The notes below the pieces were generated by a model. The model did no database searches and had not been told where the DNA came from. It was given only the letters and a program-made list of their open reading frames with translations. Below are positions 1 to 12,578 of a stretch of DNA of 64,000 nucleotides, one piece after another. The DNA is from Physcomitrium patens (lineage: Eukaryota; Streptophyta; Bryopsida; Funariales; Funariaceae). Position 1 is the first letter of the stretch. Each line of letters starts with the position of its first letter. Position numbers and translations under genes: made by a program. Location of the stretch: positions 5,554,064-5,618,063 of the forward strand of contig NC_037267.1 in the NCBI RefSeq assembly GCF_000002425.4, read 5' to 3'.

Positions 1-194
1 TTATATTGTGGAGAAGCTAAGTATACTGCTCAATATTATCTAAAGAAATTACACAACTACAAATAAGGGATACAACTCTCAAAGATGAAAAAATGTCAAA
101 AAATAAATTTATATAGCTACAATAGGAACTGTGCAACTAGAATCTTGTATAAATTAAGATCCTAACTTTTTTTCAAAATCCTCTCTTTATTTTA

Positions 195-1800
195 TAATAG
201 ATGTGCATTTAGGACTTAATAATCACAAAGCCTCTGCCTTAATAAATTCAAAAGCCTCAGCTTATTATTTAGATGAAGAGTTTATTAAAAATCATAGAAT
301 ATTATTAATACAAAAAATTAAACCTATATATATATAAGTCATAGATGGCAGTCTGTTATCTTCTAGAGATATTACTCATAAAATAATTTTTAAAAATATA
401 ATAATAAATGGTCATAATAATTGTGTAATTTTTAATACAATTAGATCTTCATCTAATCTGATCATTTTAAGTTTATTATAGGTAAAAAAAATATAATCCT
501 CTCATAGATTGAACTTCTTATAAACCTCATTTTTCTTAGAGCATTATTAAGAGTTTTGTAAAAAGCCATGAGTCTAGTGTAGCCAAATCCGTATTTGTAA
601 GTGCAAAATCTTTCTTGCATGGTGCAAAAGGAGGATCATCTTTTATTATTTAAGCTACATCCATTTTCAAAGATAGAAAGACTTTATGTGGCATTCCAAG
701 TAAATATCAAGATTTTAAAGTTATTTTTGAAAAGAAAAATATAGATATTTTCTTAAAGCATCGTCCATGTGATTATTCAATCGACCTTAAAGAAAGAAGT
801 CAGCCACCATTTGGTTCAATCTATAATTTATCACAAAATGAGTTGGCTAAATTCAAGAAGTATATTGGCAAGAATTTGGCCAAGAATTTCATACACCATT
901 CAAAATCTCCTGTAAGAGCTTCTATCTTATTTTTAAAGAAAAAAGATGGATTATTACAAATATACGTAGATTATTAAGAACTCAATAAGATTACCATCAA
1001 GAATAAGTATCCTTTATCCTTGATATCTAGACTTCTTGATCAACTAAATCAAGCTAAGATCTATACAAAAATAAATCTATAAGGAGTATATAATCTAGTC
1101 CATATTAAAGAAAGAGATGAATAGAAGACTATATTTCAAACAAGGTATAGATACTTTGAATATAATATCATGCCTTTGAGACTCATGAATATATCAGCTA
1201 TATTTCAACATCTTATGAATGATATTTTTCATGAATTTCTAGATGATTTTATTGTCTATTTTTTAAAAGATATTTTAATCTATTCTAAAAAAGAAAAAAA
1301 CATGAAGTTCATGTTTGTCATGTGTTACAAAAACTTAAAGATACGGGATTATATGCCAAATTAGAAAAGTGTCTATTCCACATTACTCAAATTGACATCT
1401 TAGAATATATCATTTCCAACAAAGGTCTTATAATGGATCCAAAGAAAGTTCAAACTATGGTAGATTGGAAGATTTTAAGAACAATAAGAAATGTGCAATG
1501 CTTTTTGGACTTTGCTATTTACTATTAGATCTTCATCAAGATTTTTTCTCAACTTGCGGCTCTTTGTACACGTCTTATATGCAAAGACAAACTTAATTGG
1601 AATAAAGAAGCTAAAGCATCTTTTGAAGTTTTGAAGTTAGCATTTATTTTTCCACCAATTTAGTATCATGTCAATTTTTTGAAGGCATTTTTTATAGAAA
1701 CAAATGCACCAAATTTTGTTATAGATGTTATTTTGTCACAAATATGAGAAGATGACAAGCTCCATTGAGTAGCTTTTCATTCCAGGAAATTTTCAACATA
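195..1800 (+). mobile_element. Ty3/gypsy retrotransposon fragment (protease-RT-RNase H), decayed
   Basis: Translated with interruptions, this stretch reads as part of a Ty3/gypsy pol gene. A retropepsin-like segment lies near 330-530 (VIDGS, THKI, INGH). The reverse transcriptase lies from about 735 to 1530: HRPCDYSIDLKERSQPPFGS near 760, FLKKKDG near 935, DILIYS near 1270 and YAKLEKCLFH near 1350. RNase H begins around 1540-1790 (FIETNAPNFVIDVILSQ). Stops and frame breaks interrupt it many times, several at codons that are Trp or Arg in the family, as expected from C-to-T decay of methylated DNA. The catalytic aspartate box reads FLKD, so its first Asp is lost. No integrase follows: near 1800-1830 the sequence switches to an opposite-strand copy. 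Positions 1-194 are AT-rich with no feature I can name. It is a dead fragment. Confidence 0.88.
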
Positions 1801-1829
1801 TATTTAATATATATTAATTTATATGTTCT

Positions 1830-4800
1830 TAATAGATCTATTTTGTATAAATCTTTGCTTGATTGAGTTGATCAAGAAGTCTTCAAATTTAAAATAAAAG
1901 ATATCTATTATTGGTGGTAATTTTATTGAGTTTTTAATAATCAACACACATCTACACAAATTCATATTTTTTCTTTAAAAATAATATAAGAGCTTGTTTT
2001 TGAGATTTAAAATGGCATATGAAATTTTTAGCGAAGTTCTTGTCAATATAATCCTTGAGTGCAATCAACTCATTTTACGACAAGCTATAGATTGGTCCAA
2101 ATAATAGTTGAGCTCTTTCTTGAAAATTGATGGAATAATCATAAGAACAATGCTTTAGAAGAATATCTATATTCTTATACTCAAAAACACCTTGATAATA
2201 TTGATAGTTCCTTAAAACACTATTTGAAGTCTTTTTTTTTATTGAAAATAAGAGTGGCATATATAGCAAAAAATGACCCTTCTTTTATACCATGCATAAA
2301 AACTCTTGCATCTATTAGTAAAGGTTTGGTTATATAGGACTTATGGATTTCTACTTGACTATGGAAAAAATTAAGGTTGCAATAAATGCAATCTATTTAA
2401 AAGTTATTTTTTTAAACCAAAATAATCATAAAATAATTAGATTAATAGAAGATCTAATGACATTAAATATTATTAAGATTAATAATCTTTAGTTTCTATA
2501 TCTAAAAGAATTATTTCATGGATAATATCTATAGAGAATAAAAAATGACTATCTATGCCTTTTACATGAACAAGTTTATTTTTCTTAATTAAAAATATTT
2601 CTTATTTTTAATAAGAATTTCATCTATAAAACAAGTTGAGATTCTTGAATCTAATGAAACAAAGACTTTGTACTTTTTTTATCCTAAAAAAACTTCTATT
2701 ATAAAATGAGATGACGGATCTGAGAAGAGAATAGGACTTGCTTTAGATATTACACAAGATTCTAGTTGCATCGTCTTTATTATAGCTTAAAAAACTTATT
2801 TTTTGACATATCATTTTTTTTCAATTATGCTCTTTACTTTGTAATTGTGTTGCTTCTTCAAATAATGTTGAGTAGTATGCTTAGATTCTTCATAATAGAA
2901 GCACAATCCTTTTTAATAACATCAAGTCTTTTCTTACTTAATAAGAAGTTTGAAATGTACTAAGTTAATTTGAATAGGTTTTTACCTTCATGAATAAGCT
3001 TTTAAATACTTAAAACTTATCACCATTATTTGATTTATACCTCTTCAACCAAATCTTTGTTATTGGCATCTTTTAAAGAGTCAATTGTCACATGCTAGAG
3101 CTTGAGCAATAAATTATTCTAATAAGTTTGCTATAGATTTTTTCAATAATAAATCTTTGACATTGTCTTTTAATCCATATTAAAATTGATTATTAAGAGC
3201 TTTGTTATTCTAATCCACATTACAAATAAGATTTTGGAATTATGCAATATATATAGTAGTTGAGTATTGTGGTATTATGTATATTCTTACTAAAAAATAC
3301 ACCAAATACCTAGCTATGGAAGGTAAGTAGAAACGCAACAACAATCCTATTAAGTCTAATAGAATCTTAAATAAATTTTAATTAATTTTTATTAAACCTA
3401 ATAAAATTTTATCCAATCCAAAATAAATTTAAAAAAAGTTACAAAAGACATACAAAAAATTCTTAAATTAATCTCAAAAAAAATAATAAAGAAATCTAAA
3501 AGAAATATAAAAATAAATCTTTAAATAAATAATAATAATATCAAAGAAATATTAAAAATATGAAATTTTAAAGAAAAAATTAAAAAAATACTTTAAAAAT
3601 AATAAAATAAAAATATTAAATAAATCTTAATCAAATCTTACATCAAATCTTAATTAAAATTTTAATTGAAATTCTAATGAATTTTAATCAAATCCTAGGT
3701 CAAATCCTAATAAAATCCTAAATCTTAAACTAATTCTAATAAATCCTAATAAAATCTTAATTAAATCGTAATCAAGTCCTTGACCAACCTTAAATAAATC
3801 CTAATAAAATCTTAGTCAAACTTTAATAAAATTTTAGATAAATTTTAATTAAATTCAATAAAATCCTAAATCCTAATCAAATCCTAATAAAATACTAGAT
3901 CCTAAATCTCAAATTATCTGAGATTATAATCCACAAAAATCCTCATATACTTTAATCTAACTACTTGATTGACCTCAAATTTTTCACACACATTTATAAC
4001 GAGGACAAAAAAAAACTTCTCAATTTTTGCCTATAAATATGCTACAAAATTCATAAAATCTTAAAATTTATAAATTTATTTTTATTTCTTAAAATCTAAA
4101 TCTACTAAGTATATTATTAACTTTGAAAATCCTCCAAAATATCAATATTAATCCAAACAACATGAAACTAGCATTCAAAAATCTCTCTTTAAGTTTACTT
4201 TTAAATTCCACTCTTTGATTTGCAAAGAATCATGTCACTGTTAGTACATGGTTTTGTACTTTAGGATCTGATTTTGACCTAGATTAACAATCAATCCTCT
4301 CTAAGCATCAATTTTTGATAATTTGACATGAATTTTACTTTAATCTATTATTGATTCTTTCTTAAACATGCTTATATTAATTTTTGATCTCATTTACATT
4401 GATTTGGCTCATTTATGCCTCTATAAAATAAATATAAATTCCTATTATAAAAGGCAATATTAAGACTAAATTTTTTACTACCTTTTTATAATTTATCATT
4501 ATTTTTCTACTAAATCTTTCTACTAGACTCTTCTACAATAACATCCATATTTTTATTTTTTTATCATATACTCATGTTACCACATGATAATGTGATGCTT
4601 CTTATAAAGATAGGAATTTGATCTTTTCTATTATTTTTTGATCACTTTGTTCAAATATTTTTGTAATGAATTCTAAGAATGAATTCAAATCATAAGAGAA
4701 TCATGAAAATATTTTTGTCATGAATCCTTTTCCATCAAAGGTAAAAATCAAAAGAAAAAACTTCCAATGAAAGGTGCACCTATGAATCAAACTTGAGTAA

Positions 4801-5800
4801 ATCCATCAAAATATTAGAAAGGATGTAATTTTAGATAGAGCTTGAATTTTTTTAGGAATCCTTGAAACTTTAAACTTCTTCCATCAAACTTCTTTGGCAT
4901 ACTTATCCTTGCCTCTTTCATATTTATAATAGCAAGACTTCTACAGATTCATTTGTAAACTTGATCTACTTGCTTCTCTTGTTACACAACTTTTTTATAT
5001 AAAGTCTGAATCTCATTGTTGATTTCTTCCATAGGTATCGGAATAGTACTTCTATAGTTCATGTTAGAAATACGTGAGATTTCAACTTTAAAAGTCTTGA
5101 TAAACTTATAAAGATCTATAATAATTGCAAATCTACTCTTACTCCTATTTACAGTAGAATCTATAAATTTTTCTTCTATAGAAAATTCAAATAAATTCAT
5201 AAGTCAAATTAGAAGAAAATAATTTATAATTTCTAATATTAAATAAAAATTTCTATAAATAAAAATAATCTACTATTTTAAAAAAACTTAGTATTAAAAA
5301 ATTAAGCTCTTAATTTAAAGATGGATACTCAATAATCTTCAAAATACAATAATAGAAGTAGAATAATCCTCTGACTTTTAAAAACATAACAAGAAGAATG
5401 TGTTATCACTCTCATCAAACTATCAAGGACATGAATCTCAAAAAAATAAAAAAAACTCAATACTTTCTTGTGTCATTCAAAAAAAATAGATATTTACTAA
5501 AAATTAATATAGTATTGAAACTAGAATGGCTATTGCCAAAAATCAAGGGACTAGAAAGGTATTGATAAGAAGGCTTTACTCTTGCCTCTATAAATACTAT
5601 CTAATTAGAAGCTATATGGCTACGTTCTATAAGACCTTTAATATATGTTCAACTTGCAAGACATGTATCTTAATTTGTAAGGCAAGTTTTCTATATATAC
5701 ACCATATAGTTAGCTTGTACCACAAGCTATCAACATGTGCAACACATGGCTGATTTGTTGGCCAATTTTCTAATCTATCAATCAACTTCTAACATATGTA
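1830..5800 (-). mobile_element. Second Ty3/gypsy copy, antisense, with LTR-like end, leader, gag, protease and RT remnants
   Basis: On the minus strand, in element order from high to low coordinates, I see an LTR-like block (5800-5534), an AT-rich leader, an array of AGGATTT-like repeats (3930-3340), a gag scrap (about 3240-3000, with TMSKIYY and ACDN-like positions), a retropepsin-like segment (about 2740-2390) and the start of reverse transcriptase (2300-1830). The RT part includes EYKNIDILLKHCSYDYSINF and LLFGPIYSLS, followed by LLDQLNQAKIYTK. This matches the plus-strand copy at 735-1080 in the opposite orientation, so the two copies converge near 1.8 kb. Stops are frequent throughout. 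The coding order agrees with the LTR orientation, which supports one truncated element rather than unrelated pieces. The exact ends and any target-site duplication could not be seen. Confidence 0.75.
5534..5800 (-). repeat. LTR-like end of the antisense gypsy copy
   Basis: Read on the minus strand, this block begins near TGTTAGAAGTTG, carries a plant-type TATA box (TATTTATAGAGG near 5590) and ends at TTTGGCA. TTGGCAATAG follows at the inner boundary, where a primer-binding site is expected. A clearly related block occurs on the plus strand at 61422-61649 with the same order of landmarks. The boundaries are approximate, because the termini have diverged. Confidence 0.55.
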
Positions 5801-8280
5801 AAATCAAAGCCATGTCTATGAAGCTTCTAGGAAGTTTTTCTACAAGAATATTGTCAAATTTATTTACTTTAATCTATTCCTACCTATTTATATTATCTAT
5901 GTAACTATTAGAATTAATATGTATGTTTGTAACAATAAGATATTAAGTTTTATGTTTGAAGCAAAAAGATGGTGTGAAAAGTAACAAAATAATTAAAATT
6001 ATGTATAATATTAGAAACAATACACAAAATTTAACTTCAAATATGTTTTAAGTAAAAGAACCATACTCTTATTAAGTAAATATTATAAGTTGTATATGAA
6101 AATTTTCTTTTAGTAAATTGTATAAATTGTGGTTCTACATATTTTTTTATTTTTTAAAATACTATGTTTTATGTAAAAAGCATCATTAAAAATAAATTAC
6201 AAAATTGAAGGCTATTCTTAAGAATATGCTTAATTAGAATTATCTATAAATCTGAATATATGTGCTTAAAAAAAGTTTTAAAAAAATTAAAATTTTAAGA
6301 ATAAAAGAAGAATATACAATAAAAATATTCTAATTGTTAAAAATTCCTAAAATATTGAAAAGTCATAAAAAAAATTATTTTTTTAATTATATAGAAAATA
6401 AGAAATAAATAATAGTTTTATAATTTTAGTAGATTAAAGAAAAGTAATTTCTATATATGTATTTATATATAACATTCTATAAAAAATCCTTGATAAAATA
6501 AAATTAATGGGATGAAGAAACTTAGTAAAGATAAATTTAATCTATAGACATTAACAAAAAAAAAAGATAGAAGAATATTTTTTGTAAAAATTATAAAACT
6601 TATAAGTTTGTATATAATTTTAGAAAATTTTAGAATTTTTAAAGTTGATATTATTGTAGACCAATTTTTTGTATTTAAATATGTAAAAAACAGATTTTTT
6701 TAAATTATATTTTTTTATATGTTAGAAAAAATATATAATATAGAAGAAGAAGTTAAATAAAATCATTTCATTGATGTTATTTACAAAGTATTAGTATTTA
6801 AAGGAATTATAATAATTAGAAGGCCTTATCATAGATGTAAATAGAAAAAACACAAAGATGAAAAATTATGAAATATTACACTAGAAAAATAATTAGATAT
6901 AGAGATAATAGTTGAATTATAGAAGCATCTTAAAAACTTTTAAAAGAATATGGAGTATCATATAAATTTTTAAAAACTTTAGATTTTTTTTAAAATAATA
7001 CAAATGTACATGAGATTCTTAAAGGCTCTAGAAAAAAATTGAAAATTACTTAAGACTATAGTTTATTGCATGTTTGAAACATTGAATCTTCTTTTGGCTA
7101 CAAGTTATATAATAAAATTACAAAATCTAATTGATTTGCACCTCAAAGAATTAAGGGTTTATTTTTTTAATAATTCATATGACATATGTTATCTTTTGAT
7201 TTTATAATATAGATAAATGGGTGTATTTATCCAAAAATTAAATTTTTATAATGATTTGATGTTAATAAATTTATTTTAAAAAATTTATTGTACCTTTAGA
7301 TTTTAAAATATCCTTAATAAGTGATTTCTTAAGTATAAAATTTAATACTACATACTTATTAAAATTCAATTAAAGCTTGTATATTATTCTTTAGATTTTA
7401 ATGCAAAAATTGCTGATAAAAAGGTTGTTCTTCACATTCAGAAGATTTATTTTAAAATAGAATTTATGCTTACTAAAATGTAGGATTTGTAAAAAAAAAT
7501 ATTAATAAATTATTTTTAATAATATTTTTATAAATTATAAGGTCTTAAAATGCTATAAAATTTTTCAAATTTCATATGTTGACATGTTAAAGACAAGATC
7601 AAAAGTCCTTAACTTATACAAAATATTAAAAAATTATCAATATACTATGGTTTTTTATTTTAATAAATCAGAATTTTTTAACAAAATAATATTTTTGAGT
7701 AATAAAATTTAAATTAAGAAATTTTATTTTTTTCTTTTATTATTATAATTGCATTTATTTTAATTAAAAAAAAATTTATAAAACTATTAAACTTTTTTTG
7801 ATACATTGGTTAGGTTGGACAATAACTCATATATTTATTTGTTCATAAAGTAATTGTTGCATATTAAAACAACACAAAACCTATAATTTTATGAAGAAGT
7901 AAACATCAAAATAAAAATCATTTAAATACTATATCTATAATAGTTGAAATTTTCTAATTATTTTAACAAATTTTGAATTCTTTGATTTCTTTCAAATGTC
8001 TTCTTTTATTGTTGTAGTATCTAAATTTAACTATATTTTTATTACTTAATATGGATTGTGTTGGCTTTAAGACAACATTTATTTATTGAACTAATATTGC
8101 AACTCTTGTTAATTATGACCAAAGCTCTAACAAAATTTTATTTTCTCAAAGAAACCCATGCATTCTTTTACCAGAATAACGTGTTATTAACTATAATACT
8201 CAACCGTCTACTAAGCATCTTAAAATCACACGAGGAGAATAGAAGCAAGTAAATTTGACGAATTTCCAAATTTGGAGCTT
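5801..8280. other. AT-rich spacer, no recognisable gene
   Basis: This stretch is extremely AT-rich, with only short chance reading frames. A few phrases between 6.7 and 7.4 kb look like worn-out transposon coding sequence, but I cannot place them in a family. No microsatellite, tRNA or conserved motif stands out. Confidence 0.6.
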
Positions 8281-8764
8281 ACAAACAAATGTTTCTTTAT
8301 GTTACATATCTGCAAAACAGATTCAAACCAGATTGAGAAGTAATATAAAATATTTAGATTAGGAAAAAAAGAAGTTTAAATCAAATCAAAGATTCATGTG
8401 CACTTCTAGTTTAATGGCTGATAAGAATCTTTTTAACCTCTAAAACCATACTTGCTTTGTGTTGTGTTCTAAATAGCCGATAAAACTATGAGAAGATTCT
8501 CATGTTCGACACACACAACACATAAATATTAAGACAGATTAAAATCCAAAGACTAACAACAGAACACAGTAAACGAATTGCAATGAACAGAAGCCTCACG
8601 ACGGTGCTTATCCCAATGGAGAAGTGACAGAAAGCATGCTTGTCAAAAGAAAACACTCACCTGACAAAACGCCATAATACAGCAAGTGAACCGTTTGTTG
8701 GGACGCCACTTCAGTGCAGAAGATGGGTTGCCTAAACGAAGAGGAATGAAGAATTCAAGGATGC
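8281..8764 (-). other. 3' flank of the charged nuclear protein gene
   Basis: Base composition rises here from the AT-rich spacer toward the gene on the minus strand. The stretch probably holds its 3' untranslated region. I see no further coding exon. Confidence 0.4.
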
Positions 8765-10132
8765 CTATTTCCGCTGCTTTTTGACAGGTTTCTCAGATGC
8801 ATCACCCTGAAACCTTTTCCTGGAATTCTCTCCGGAACTCTCTTGAGCTTCTTTAACATCCCTGGTGTGCCTTTTCCACGACCGACCTTGCCCAGATATC
8901 AAATTCTCAAACCGTGGTCTTTTCCTTCGTCTATTGTCAAGATAAGAGGGATGTGCTATATCACTATCAGAGTTACTTGAGGTCTCAAATTCATTGTGCT
9001 CTCGTGACCTTTTACTATTTTCTTCCTTTTGTCTAATTTTTCTTGTCCATTTTTTCCCTGTGGGTGGTAATGAAGGATCATGGCGAGCTTTCTTCGACCG
9101 CTCCTCGAACATTTCCAATTCAATTGTACTCATGGACAAGTCGCTGTCCGACTGTTCATTCACTGAACTACCTGAATGCTTGGCACCCTCCTCCTCCCGC
9201 AATCGTTTCCAATCTTCTGAGACACCCACTCTCAAATCCTCAGAAGCAGCTGGCCGCCTTCTTGTATTATCTATCTTCAGCCTCTTCCAAGTACTCGTAA
9301 GACTTGATCCTACTCCTTGCTCAACACCCCCAGATGGTCTCTCCGCTATTGCAACATGAATGCAAGATCTTTTCTCTGGTTGCCTTGGTGGTGATGCATC
9401 TCTCCTACTGGCTACTCTCCGCTTTTTGTCTCTGCTGTTCAAAGATGTCTGTTCCAAGCTAGATACCATGCCGGCATTATCATTATCCAAAACAGTACTA
9501 TCCTCTTCCTGCTCAGTAATCAACTTCTTATCGTCTGCCAAATGAACTGTTTGCAAGACCTTTCGAACTACTTCATGTTCGCTCACAAGCTTCTGTTCTC
9601 CCACTTTGGATTCCTCAGCGGCGTGACTTGGTCCTGTTTCACTCTGAGAAGAATTCCTTTTGTCACCTGAGTTGTCATCTCCTCTAAAACTCCTCTCTGA
9701 GAAAGATTTCTTATGTTCAAAGCCTTCTGGCTCCCTCGACTCCCTTAGGGTAAACTGGCATTTCTGTGCATTACCTGTTCCCAATTGCTTGCTACTAGAT
9801 CCTTGCATAATTCGCTTCAAACGCTTGGACTTTCTTGTTTCAGAATTCTGCACAAGCTTTTCCTCTTCGCCGTCTTCCTTCTCTGTTGAGCCAATGCAAG
9901 TGACGTTCCGTGATGGTCTATCTCTGGATGAGGCTTCCCTGCATATGCTCGTATCCTGAGCACCTTTTGCATCTGTTTCTGTCACCTCTCTCCGAGCTTT
10001 CTTTCTAGAAGAATCACGGATTGATGAAGGTCGGAGTTTCACCTCAGCTCTTGTTGAATTTACGTCATTTTCCATCAACCAGCGCCGTTTTTTGGATTCC
10101 TCCAACATCTCTGCGGCATCACTACGTGCCAT
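8765..10132 (-). CDS. Charged, disordered, probably nuclear protein of unknown family
   Basis: This is a single uninterrupted frame of 455 codons, starting at the first ATG (MARSDAAEMLEESKKRRW); the frame extends three codons further upstream only through a TTG. Almost every residue is Lys, Arg, Glu, Ser or Asp, so the protein should be mostly unstructured. At least six basic clusters could act as nuclear localisation signals: SKKRRW, SRKKARRE, RKSKRLKR, DKKRRVASRR, RRRKRPRF and the C-terminal KPVKKQRK. There is no signal peptide, membrane segment or catalytic motif. I do not recognise a family. The length, the frame-wide codon structure and a GC content well above the flanks argue that it is real. 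The gene points away from the VID27-like gene, and about 2.4 kb of shared upstream DNA lies between them. A nuclear RNA- or chromatin-associated role is possible but is inference only. Confidence 0.72.
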   Translation of the reverse strand: MARSDAAEMLEESKKRRWLMENDVNSTRAEVKLRPSSIRDSSRKKARREVTETDAKGAQDTSICREASSRDRPSRNVTCIGSTEKEDGEEEKLVQNSETRKSKRLKRIMQGSSSKQLGTGNAQKCQFTLRESREPEGFEHKKSFSERSFRGDDNSGDKRNSSQSETGPSHAAEESKVGEQKLVSEHEVVRKVLQTVHLADDKKLITEQEEDSTVLDNDNAGMVSSLEQTSLNSRDKKRRVASRRDASPPRQPEKRSCIHVAIAERPSGGVEQGVGSSLTSTWKRLKIDNTRRRPAASEDLRVGVSEDWKRLREEEGAKHSGSSVNEQSDSDLSMSTIELEMFEERSKKARHDPSLPPTGKKWTRKIRQKEENSKRSREHNEFETSSNSDSDIAHPSYLDNRRRKRPRFENLISGQGRSWKRHTRDVKEAQESSGENSRKRFQGDASEKPVKKQRK

Positions 10133-12578
10133 GTTTTGCAATCCTACATTGCCTCTGAGAACTACTGAAGATGATCACTGTAAAAGCCAGGGATGCAAAC
10201 CTCGCTGTCGAAAGTGAACACACGTGAATAATCAACGATTACTGGGAGATTGGAACTGCCAAGGATACATACTCAAGTGTTTCAGTGGATAATGGAAAAG
10301 TACAGCGGAAAAATATGACGCAGATCAAAGAGCCAACATAACTGAAATTTGAATTGCAATCTAGCATCGAACAGAACGTCACCACAGCACCAGGCATCAC
10401 TCACTTCACCGAAATTGCTTCACAATTTTCAATATTTGGAGAAACAAGTTCCACACATATCAAGGATTCTATCCAACGAAATATCTCAGCCTGTCCAGAG
10501 CAGCAGATCCTAAAATACATCGCATGTAACTTTTTGACGACAATCTGCGGAATAACCTATTTAATAAAAATAGAATTGCACGCTCAGAGGGTATGCGAGA
10601 CAAAGGGATACCATCTGTAGTGAGCATCATCGCCTATTCATCCATTTACCACTAATCAAAGGTATCAAACAAAAAAACCCAAGACAGAGTCTTCTCTCTA
10701 CGAGACCACACTGCGCATCACGGCTCCAAACTCCAAACTCCAAACTTAAGGCAACAGTGAAACATAAAACAGAGGATTCCCTGACCCGTCGTCCTAAAGA
10801 CCTTACAACACATCGCCATCAGTATCGGCACATCCGTCGAACTTCCTACTCAAGAAACCCACCTTCCTTCGCTCCTCAAAAACCGCTTAACGAACAATAA
10901 CGCTACCGCAAAGCGCAAGCAATGAATTACCTTGCGACACACCCTTTCAGAACTCTGACAGTGGCAAATTGAGCGAACAGCGCCCGCCGTCCCACAGACA
11001 CGTCGCCCCTCCGACAAGATGCAGCGCCTGATCGAAGCCGTAAAACCCAGACATCGACTTCATCCAATTACCCAATTCTTTGACGCCCGACACCTTCCAA
11101 TCACGAGCTATCAGTGCTTGAAGCACACAGAGTGTACTTTGTCAGACTTCTCGCGTCGCGTGAATGCAAAGCACCGCCAACCAAACAACGCTACAAATTT
11201 CCCCACACGAATTCCAACCCCATTGATAGACACGTGGTTATGAGAAGAGGGTGTTGGCCAATAAGAGATGCCGTTTCTTCGACCAGAGCAGCAAATTCTT
11301 CTGCCAGGTGGGAATAATTCAGACCTGGTCCTTGCCACGCAAAAACTTGGGTGTCACGTCACCGCGACGCGTGGGTTTCGTCGCCTAGCCAGGCTTGAGA
11401 AGGCGAGAGCTTCATGGCGTGGTCGGTGTTTTATTTCCAGAAGTTGGATTTCTATTTATTCTAGTTTCTCTGTGAGAGGGTGGGTTATTCTATGCATGTG
11501 ATTGCTGGAAGGATTTGGTCACTGCTTCGCACCAAGGCTGCGTACAAAGTCCAATACGTGCCTTTATAGTACTGGTTTTTTCGATTGCTATGTGTGTGTT
11601 AGTGGTAATTTCAGGTTGTTGAGGTTTTGAGGAAGTGAGGGTAGTTTGTGAGGTCCGGGTGTCGCGTAGAATTTTGTGTATAGAGGAGTTGGATTTGGAG
11701 TTGGTTGTGTTAATAGTGAGTGGCAGCTTTGGTGTTGTTCTTGGGTAGTCGTGGGAGGTGAGAAGCGTCTTTCTTCGTGGCTGTTAAAACGTAATCGGGA
11801 CTTGTAAGCAAGCGTCTGTGTCGAGATTTTTAGTGGCGGTGTTCAGCACAAGTGGTAAGCCCTTTACTCTACCTCCTTCGTTGATTATTCTACACTTTAG
11901 TGCGCTCCTTGGATTGTTCTTAAAGTGAAAGCAATCTTTGGAAGTCCTAACGCTTGCCGGCTACTAAAGCCGACATAGAGTCGAGATAGCGTTTCTTATC
12001 TGCTGCATCTTGATTCTCCAAATCGAGGACAAACATGAAGCGATTTCAGAACATGCAAGTCTTGACTTCGACTTGACATCAATCCCAACAATCGTTGGGA
12101 CGAAGATGGCTTCAGAGGTGGTAAACAGGACTGTTTGTGGCCGTGGTCAGTGAAGAGTTTTGTGTGTTGATATATTAGAAGCCTTTAGTGATAGCGATAG
12201 GCTTGGAGGTAATGTGGAGGTTCAATCGCCATAACACTGATTAACCTCTGGTGTGTATTATCTCTGGTGTGAAATTATTGAATGGCCGTTTGTACTGTAC
12301 TTCTAGACTACGCACGAAGACGAACGGAAAAGAGTTTGATAGTTGAATATTATGATTTGGTGTAATCATGTGGAGTAAGCATAGGATTACGAACAGGTTT
12401 ATTTTGGCAGTACACAGCAGGCTTCTTGGGGCAGATGCGAAGCATTTGTCGCACAAACAACAGAGTGGTCTGGACTACTGAAGGTGTTGATGGAATTTTC
12501 GTTGCAGTTAGAAGCAAAGACATTGACCTTCTCCAGTGCTGGATTATTGCAGATTAAGTATCTTGATTGAAAGCAACC
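10133..12578. promoter_or_regulatory. Divergent intergenic promoter and leader region
   Basis: This segment separates two head-to-head genes. It contains a G-box (CACGTG at 11231-11236), a CCAAT box at 11258-11262 and an ACGTCA element near 11354, all in a GC-rich zone at about 10.95-11.45 kb. The VID27-like transcript probably has a spliced leader: a donor-like GTAAGC lies at 11855 and an acceptor-like TTATTGCAG ends at 12552, 27 bases before the ATG. Short reading frames here are not conserved-looking. Transcription start sites cannot be fixed from sequence alone. Confidence 0.5.

Noticed and set aside
8994..9959. Several plus-strand frames of 60-121 codons antisense to the charged protein gene
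   Set aside because: They are shadows of the real minus-strand frame. They are fragmented, while the minus frame is continuous for 455 codons.
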